Shown here one piece after another: positions 57,840-64,000 of a stretch of DNA of 64,000 nt. The DNA is taken from NCBI GenBank assembly GCA_021234155.1, contig JAJEKV010000038.1, forward strand, positions 13,108,213 through 13,172,212, read 5' to 3'. The position numbers and the translations under genes are program-made. The notes under the pieces were generated by a model. The model saw nothing but the letters and a program-made list of their open reading frames with translations. It was not told where the DNA came from and did not search any database. The first letter of the stretch is position 1; every line of letters begins with the position of its first letter. The DNA is from Isoetes taiwanensis (taxonomy: Eukaryota > Streptophyta > Lycopodiopsida > Isoetales > Isoetaceae).

Positions 57840-59780
57840 GATTCAGCCACTAGAATTTCTTCATCACACCATCGCCTATCCTTAACAGAACTCCAAAGGG
57901 CCAATGCACGGTCATGAGGGAATTCTTCAATGGCATATCTACATGCCTATGCATGAATGCAGAGATCCAGATTCTGTGTCAATTTTTTACACACCTTTTT
58001 TGCAAGACTCCATGTCCTCTCATCTTATGCAGGCCCTAGAGTCATTGTTTGACATAGATCTACAAAATTGAAATATATATGTTCTCGGTGCACTTAATTA
58101 TATCCAAGCCTATTCCAAAGCTTTATAATTGTTCCAAATTCAATGATCTCCTTTCTTAAGTTTACCAACTTGCTCCCACATGGTTGTCCTAGAGCACTCT
58201 ATTGAGCCAACAATTGCTCTTCATCTAATATGCCATCTATTCAATCATCGTTTATTCTTCTCTCATATGAGAAATGGGCTATCAACATATTCGACCTACA
58301 TTTTAAATTCACTTTTAACTTTCTCAACAAGTTGAGCATTGTCCCAAAATTGTGGAAACACAATCGCTACAACAAATAGAAATAGATCAACAGAATTTTG
58401 AGATGTTTTGAAAAAAAATGTAACAATGCCAATTACCTGCACCAATCTTGAATGTTCTTTTACGTAAAGAACTTTACTATTACGCGTGAAAAAACTTGTA
58501 CATTTTTCTCCTTCTATGTCAACTTATTTGTACCATGAGGGAAAATTATCCTTTACATATGGCACACTTTTTGAGCATGAGTACAGGCAGTCCAAAGAGT
58601 GCATGCAACTTTCTAGCAATAGAGTATTTAGAGATGTATATTGTACTAGATTGTGCTAACTTTGATAGAAGATATATTTGTCTCAACATTGACAATAATC
58701 CTGCACAAAGTATTGACATTTTTAACATAAAATTTACCAAGTTAAGAAACATACAATGCTTACCTGCCAATGTTAGCAAAATCTCTACATTGATGGGTTG
58801 AGCAAGCAATTCCAAAGCCTTTTCTCCCTCTTTTTTTGCAAAAAATAGCTTGTCCATCAAAGCAACAAGAGGCTGATACTCACTAAAAAGTCTTTTTGCT
58901 AGAGAGTTTAGTGAGATCCACTTAGTTGTTATATTTTTCAACAATTTGCTACCTTTGGCCAATCCTATAGCCATCTCATTGGACCTCTTCAATCTAATTT
59001 AATATTACATAAATGTAATATTCAAAAAATACAACTTGGTTGAGTAAAAAATTCAAACGAAAGAAGACCTAATTCAAATTCAGAAATGTGAATGGAACAT
59101 ACCTTTTTGGATTGCGGCTAAAGAATGTGTATGCATCTTGCACGATGATTTTCTACTTTCTGGATGCATTCAAAATCATCCACAATTTTATAAACTAAAT
59201 TCATTCTATGTGCCATACAATGAATTCCTATCATGTATAGTGCCAAGGACGTTTGAATCCTGATACAGAATCCTTTTCTATGGCCTTGCATAACCGAAGC
59301 ACCATCAACGCCCATGCACACATGCTTGCTTGCAATATCAAGTGGAGACAATTGCAAGTTTTAAATTAAACTCTCTTCTACAATTTTGTAGACATTTTCT
59401 GCTGTGGGATCTTATGTGAGTCTTATAATGTCAGCAAATTCAGCTTGTCAAACATGTCCTTTGACATGATAAATTGCCATGCAAATCCATGTAATATTAT
59501 CTTTGGAACTGCCCTCATCTAGTGACAATGCAAAGTAATCACAATTTTTTACAACTTCAATCAAATCTTGTTTCATCACCTCATTCAATTGCAGCTTCAT
59601 ACTCCACGTAAGTGTAGTTTGTGTTGCCTTGTGGTTGAACAAACTTCTTGTGAATCTCATAATCTATCATGGGCCGTCCCAAATTCAAAACATGATAAAT
59701 TGTTTGAAACTGCACAAGTTTCTCCCTCAGCTACCTATCAGTCATGTTTTTCCACAAGCTAGAAATGGTAGGAGCTTTGT
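57840..59780 (-). mobile_element. decayed hAT-like transposase
   Basis: Reverse-strand blocks in order: LNEVMKQDLIEVVKNCDYFA then LSLDEGSSKDN (59.6-59.5 kb), DIASKHVCMGVDGASVMQGH and IGIHCMAHRMNLVYKIVDDF (59.35-59.17 kb), and KLLKNITTKWISLNSLAKRL then EYQPLVALM (58.98-58.85 kb). The order GxDGAxxMxG, then HCxAHRxxL, then TxWxSL is that of the RNase H-like core of hAT-family transposases (ZMYM/ZNF862-like branch). Stops and shifts separate the blocks. No terminal inverted repeats or 8-bp duplications were identified. The C-terminal dimerisation part may continue to about 57.84 kb but is too decayed to be sure. Confidence 0.65.
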
Positions 59781-59834
59781 TGTTTGTCTCCTCGTTCCTT
59801 AAATGTCCCTATTACTTTTTGGCATTTCTTTTGT

Positions 59835-60610
59835 GCTTGTAATTTTCATCCCATATTTGTAAGCAGAGACCACTTCAACATTTTCGCAACGATAAATGAG
59901 GGTTGGGGCCTTGGCTGGCGTGCGAACAATACGAGAACTACCTTTGCCTTGGCTAAATTGATGCGCATATCAGTCATCTGGAAAAATGTGTCCAGGCATC
60001 GAGATGGCATTGCATGTCTGCCTGAGTGTATGCTAGGAGGTCCACATCATCAGCATAGAACTGCCTAATGATCTGGTGTAGAAGTTGAGCCCCAGTGCCT
60101 CCATTATCAGTGAGTCATCTCTCTAGCTGATCAATATACAAGCCAAATAGTGCGGGAGAGAGAGGGCATCCCTGGCGGACCCCAATACTACTCTTAAATG
60201 GTTGGCCCGCTGGTTGCAGTCGGCCTGTGCATCTATGGTTGAGTGTCTCAGCCTGAATCCTGCCTGCGTGAGTGCTCGCACTTCTGCTGCCTCTGCCCAT
60301 CCTGTCAACTGGCACTCGAGGATCCCGGCAAGGAGCTTTGCAAATACTGCACTGATCATGATGGTTCATAATTAGCCGGGCAGTGCGGGGCTCCTGCCTT
60401 GTAGATTGGGACAACCCTGCTAGTGGGAAAACCTTTCCGCAATGCCTTGTTGAACATGTCGGTTAGTACCGGTGCCATGGATGGTCCTGTCCACTTGAGT
60501 AACTCCGCCTGTATGCCATCAAGGTCTGGTGCTTTTCCATTGGCTAGATGTTGCAGCCCCTGCGCCCTGCGCTCCTCCGCCTCTGTGATTTCCAGCACTG
60601 GATCCTGCTG
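59835..60610 (-). pseudogene. LINE-B reverse transcriptase
   Basis: Blocks read LEITEAEERRAQGLQHLANG and NGKAPDLDGIQAELLKW (the common LINE entry to the reverse transcriptase), RVVPIYKAGAPHCPANY, then shifted frames with LRHSTIDAQ, then SIGVRQGCPLSPALFGLYID, then FYADDVDLLAYTQADM at about 60060-60015 with the catalytic Asp pair, and a block D-like INLAKAKVV. Block A is damaged. At least three frameshifts are needed to read it through. It would catalyse target-primed reverse transcription. Confidence 0.85.
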
Positions 60611-61099
60611 GAGGGGGGTAATGCTGCCAGTGCGCCCTCAGAGTTGTAGAGCTGCTGTAGGTATTGCCCCCACCGGTATGGAATGATGTTTCTGTGGGCG
60701 GCACTGGCCTCCTGAGCACTCTTCCCAGAAGGACCTGGGATGATGTTCCAGGAGGAAGAACATTTCTTGTTGATGGGCCGCAATGTACCTGGCCTTTCTA
60801 GCCTTAAGGAAAGTGTAGTATTGCCTGACTGCATCCGGACGTATAGTAAAATATGTGACTTGGCGGAGCCAGCGTTTGCGTTCTTTGCACTCGGCATCGA
60901 ACCACTGGTTACGCAGAAAGGTCGTAGCTCTCAAGGTTTGCCGGGGGCAACTTCTCAAAAAATATCTCTCTGCAGCATCCCCGAGGATGTCAATGAGCCT
61001 GACTGCCCGCTGCTCCAGCGTTGAGCACTGTGAGATGCTTGCGCTCCTCCGTAAGCATCTGGGAGTAAGTGTGAGTGCGCTCATAGTCCAGTCTGAGAT

Positions 61100-61885
61100 G
61101 GAGCACACGAGTACGTGTTGGACAGATGTCTGGAGCAACCTGCCAAGCCAGCTGCAAGTAGAGGGGAAGGTGGTCCGAGTTCACCTCCTCATCCCTACCA
61201 TCCGTTCCCACTCAAAAATATGTGATGAGATGCATGTCTTGCTCGGCCACCAAAAGATAGTCTACCACGCTGAACCCACCTCCCTGGTTCTCCTGCCTGC
61301 AAGTGTGCTGATGGTGGACAACCAATCTGCTAGTCCATTGCAAATCACTAGGTCAAAGATACTACAGAGCAGCAATAGCTGCCTCCCATAGCACGAGACC
61401 TGAATGTCAGCTGAAGCCCGTGGCCAAGCGGCATTGAAATCTCTAATGAGCATGACATTGTGCTGCTGTATGTCATCTCATAGATCGACTTAGGGCTCCA
61501 ACCTATCCACACCCTGATGGTTGTGATAGAAGTTGCTCTCGGCATGTGGGAAGTAGCAGGCCGCCACAAAGAGAGGGCTACCACTGCAATTCTGCATGCG
61601 TACCCACATGTACCTGTTATGTTTGTCTGTCTTGCACAAGAAAACTGACTGTGCCAGGGCTGTTCGGTAGTAGCAGGCGACTCCTTCATGCCCCCGCTTT
61701 CCTGTGCATTCATTGAATATGGAGTAGCGATGGTATCCTGGCAAGTCAACTAGTCTATGCCCAGCATGCTCCCATGTTTCCATGAGGAAGATGAGGTCCA
61801 CATCGGCGGCAATCGAGTTGAGACTGTCCCCCTTCTGCCATGGGAAGCCCCGATAATTCCAAGAGACCATGCACAGGCACAATCC
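61100..61885 (-). pseudogene. LINE-B AP-type endonuclease
   Basis: The reading starts MCLCMVSWNYRGFPWQKGDS and has the exonuclease-endonuclease-phosphatase landmarks: SWNYRG (metal-site Asn), LIFLMETWEHAG (catalytic Glu), a Tyr/Phe-rich strand (LFVAACYFPHAESNFYHNHQ), LIRDFNAAW in place of the usual GDFN, and NSDHLPLYL (the catalytic SDH). Two frame changes are required between the GDFN-like and SDH blocks. The enzyme would nick genomic DNA to prime insertion. The region down to about 60.64 kb continues as the linker to the reverse transcriptase. Confidence 0.8.
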
Positions 61886-62049
61886 CTATTCGCTAACAGG
61901 AGCTACCGCAATAGGTTTGGTGGTGGCAGCGCAAGGGGTGGTAGAGGTGGAGGCGAAGGCAGCATGTGGCATGTTGGCAATGGCAAGTGAGGCCATGGCC
62001 TAAAGATCTGCATCCTTCCCCGGACCAGCCCTGCTGCTCCTCCCTGTTT

Positions 62050-63420
62050 ACTGACACTCATGACTTTCTCTAACTCATGCCTGCGGTCCTCCTACTATGC
62101 TGGAATCAGATCTTGGTCCACGTACATAGCAGTCCCCTTCAATTGCCTGCCTTGGCGCAGGATGGCTGCTCGCTCTTGCACGTCCCTGACTGTGAAGGTG
62201 ACCACCCGGGGATGGTCAGGGCACTGGGCTCCATGGCGTGTCGCCCTAACAATGTGTAGGGGCATGTGAAATGCCATCCGGCCAGGATCTGTGTCTGGAG
62301 TCAGTTGATGAGGTGCTCTCCTGCCTCCTCTGTCAAGCCGCGCACCACCACATTGTGGCTCCTGGGTCTCTGCTCCTGGAACTCTGAAGTGGTCGGGCTC
62401 GTGCTAGCTGTTGTAGCATACGTTGTTTGCGATGTGCGGGGCGTGGGTTATGACCTGTGGTGGGATGGCGATGGCATGGGGCCGCTTGGTGATGCAGCGG
62501 TGGGCCGCCCTATAGTTGGCGTCTTGTAGGCGGTTGGGTATGTGGATCTGTCATGTCCCGTGCTGTGGCCTTTGCTCTCTATAGTCAGAAGCTCAGCTCC
62601 TGCTGGAATTATTGTTGCCTTGCTAATTCATATGTGCATTGCCGCAATTGTTCATGGGCTTTCGCATGAAGGCCCTTGCCTTGTTGGGCGATGGTTGCCC
62701 GGAGCTTCTGGAACACCTGGTCTCGCGTCTCGACCTTCCTCTGAAGCGCTCTCAACTCCGACTGGCTTGCTTCAAAGGTAGTTTGTACGCTTCGCATGGT
62801 GGTGGCAACCGCCGCGACTTCTGATTGAAGGCGGGAGATGGTTGCCATTGTCTCCTGATCAGCACGCTGCCTATCTTATGTCATGGTCTCTATGATGGTG
62901 GAGAGGGCCCACATGAGCCCGCATGTCAATTAGATCTTGCTTCTGGTGTTGTCTTTCGAAGTGTGCCAAACGGATGCCATCTTCAGTTGTTATGTGCGGG
63001 TCTCCATCTCTGCAATCCGCTGCCTTTCTGCTGCCAGTCGTCTTCTAAGAACATGGGGCGCCGAGGACTGGATCTCTTTGCCAGGTCTGCAATTCGGGTC
63101 ATGTTGCATGCGATTCCTACCTCCAGTTGTTTCAAGGCCATCGTCTGTGCCTGGTCTGCCATCGGGTCTGAACCATAATCAATCTCCTCTCGGGATTGGA
63201 CCTTCGCCCATGCCTCTCTCCTCATGGAAGTGGCCTTTCCCTTGTTCTTGCCGTCTGGTCGGAGCCATTTTCGTGGGGGGCCATCCGCTTGATTCTCCTG
63301 GGCAGGGCCATCCTGTCTGAGACCGGTAGCTTGGGGGCATGCCTGGGCATTAGTCGGGGACTGGGCCTGGGCCTGGGCCTGGGCCTGGGCTTGGGCTGTG
63401 GCTTGAGGGGGTGTCTCCAT
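62050..63420 (-). pseudogene. LINE-B ORF1: coiled coil plus RRM-type RNA-binding protein
   Basis: ATG at 63420 opens METPPQATA, then an Ala-Gln repeat encoded by a GCCCAG hexamer array. A basic linker (PPRKWLRPDGKNKGKA) follows, then a coiled coil (ISRLQSEVAAVATTMRSVQT … LRALQRKVETRDQVFQKLRA) at about 62.85-62.6 kb. NVVVRGLTEEAGEHLIN at about 62.36 kb looks like RNP2 of an RRM, and RVVTFTVRDVQERAAILRQG then LKGTAMYVDQDLIP at about 62.2-62.1 kb look like RNP1 and the C-terminal domain. This coiled coil-RRM-CTD order is that of the L1 ORF1p (Transposase_22) type known best from animals; plant L1 ORF1 usually pairs an RRM with a CCHC knuckle. Stops and shifts break it. It would coat the element RNA. 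Confidence 0.6.
63359..63402. repeat. hexanucleotide array (GGGCCT)n / (GCCCAG)n in LINE-B ORF1
   Basis: About seven GGGCCT-type units (one reading GGGCTT). On the reverse strand they encode alternating Ala-Gln in the ORF1 N-terminal tail. In-frame expansion does not disturb the reading. Confidence 0.85.
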
Positions 63421-63484
63421 TCAGGTGGGGGTTTGGGTAGGGGGGTACACAGGTGGTCATTGTTGATTGGAGTTCGTAAGATCA

Positions 63485-64000
63485 AGGGGCAAATTAAAAG
63501 TGCACAAGAAGGAAGGATATGCTCCTATGGAAAAAATGAGGCTTAGAATTCGATTTGTGGTGCGAAAATGTATAGTTGTGCACTCAAAAGTGACGTGGCC
63601 AGAAGAAGTTCCTGGGGGCGGAGAAAGGGGACAAAGGCGATGGTTATGGCCGGAAATGCAGTCAGGACTATGATCAAAAGCTATTGTGGCAGAGTGGTGC
63701 AGAACAACCATTTCAACCATGTTACTACCTATTCAAGCTCTTCAACTACAACATTAGAATGTTATAGCCTCATATTAGTGCATGAAAAACAAGCTCTACA
63801 GTATGCTAACCTGAAAAGGAGGGAATTAATTCTAGAAAAAACTCGTGAAAAGTCATATCAGAGAATCAATTCTAGAAACATGCACCCTCCTTTCTAAAAA
63901 AAAAAGAACTCGACCTAATGGTAACAAAACCAACTATCCAAGGGAAAAAAAATAGGGCAAATGAGTTTCCGATCGCCATAAAAAAAACATTTGATGTCCA
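63485..64000. other. right edge, nothing recognised
   Basis: AT-rich with A-runs at 63895-63906, 63943-63952 and 63979-63988. Short readings on both strands lack motifs. It may include the 5' flank of LINE-B. Confidence 0.35.

Larger units (their letters stand above)
59835..63480 (-). mobile_element. LINE-B: non-LTR retrotransposon with ORF1, endonuclease and reverse transcriptase
   Basis: On the reverse strand ORF1 (63.42-62.05 kb), an endonuclease (61.88-61.1 kb) and a reverse transcriptase (60.6-59.85 kb) follow in order, in GC-richer sequence than the surroundings. Each part is cut by stops or frameshifts. The element stops shortly after reverse transcriptase block D, so its 3' end is missing or replaced by the hAT remnant. 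No tail or target-site duplication was found. Composition and preservation suggest a later insertion than the flanking decayed elements. Confidence 0.85.

Noticed and set aside
60855-61391. 178-codon + strand open reading
   Set aside because: It lies opposite the LINE-B endonuclease and linker, whose motifs (SDH, DFN) are on the reverse strand. It has no motif of its own.

Overview
The window reads as nuclear DNA of a seed plant, most likely a gymnosperm. This is inferred from AT-rich intergenic sequence, plant-type protein families with plant-like spliced exons, many decayed retroelements, and numerous gene copies that keep their introns but carry stops and frameshifts. There is no sign of operons, CRISPR arrays, rRNA or tRNA genes. 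The species cannot be fixed from the sequence alone. Layout: 0-8.1 kb is almost featureless, with a possible Ty3-type integrase scrap at the left edge. From 8.1 to 11.6 kb the composition changes to purine-rich sequence with a recurrent AAGCGG word and a local tandem repeat, and it leads into a decayed non-LTR retrotransposon (LINE-A, about 11.6-15.8 kb, + strand) that ends in a TATC microsatellite. An L1-type fragment with a poly(A) tail follows at 16.0-16.6 kb. From 17.3 to 28.9 kb there are three intron-containing pseudogenes: a LON-domain protein (- strand), an aldo-keto reductase (+) and an ethanolamine-phosphate cytidylyltransferase (+). The last is followed by a solo LTR of 1,710 bp with a perfect 5-bp target-site duplication. 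The one conserved gene that looks intact is RPB5 (the ABC27-type subunit shared by nuclear RNA polymerases) at 35.9-36.8 kb, in four exons. At 39.4-40.2 kb lies a damaged, intronless copy of a centromeric histone H3 (CENH3) gene. It is followed by the first two exons of a SYP3-type Golgi syntaxin, remains of a DEAH11/12-type helicase, and a truncated second LTR of the same family. The 45-55 kb stretch holds less familiar material: an unrecognised - strand gene, an IQ/BAG-type fragment, a multi-exon coiled-coil protein with an FCP1/NIF-like HAD domain, and a small acidic serine-rich gene. From 57 to 63.5 kb are LINE 3' tails, a decayed hAT-like transposase and a second LINE (LINE-B, - strand) whose ORF1 resembles the coiled-coil/RRM ORF1p of animal-type L1 elements. 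Functionally this is not a gene cluster. RPB5 and perhaps the acidic gene at 55.2 kb look expressible. The rest is mobile-element sequence and duplicated gene debris, most of it with introns retained, which points to DNA-level duplication for most copies, whereas the CENH3 copy looks retrotransposed.
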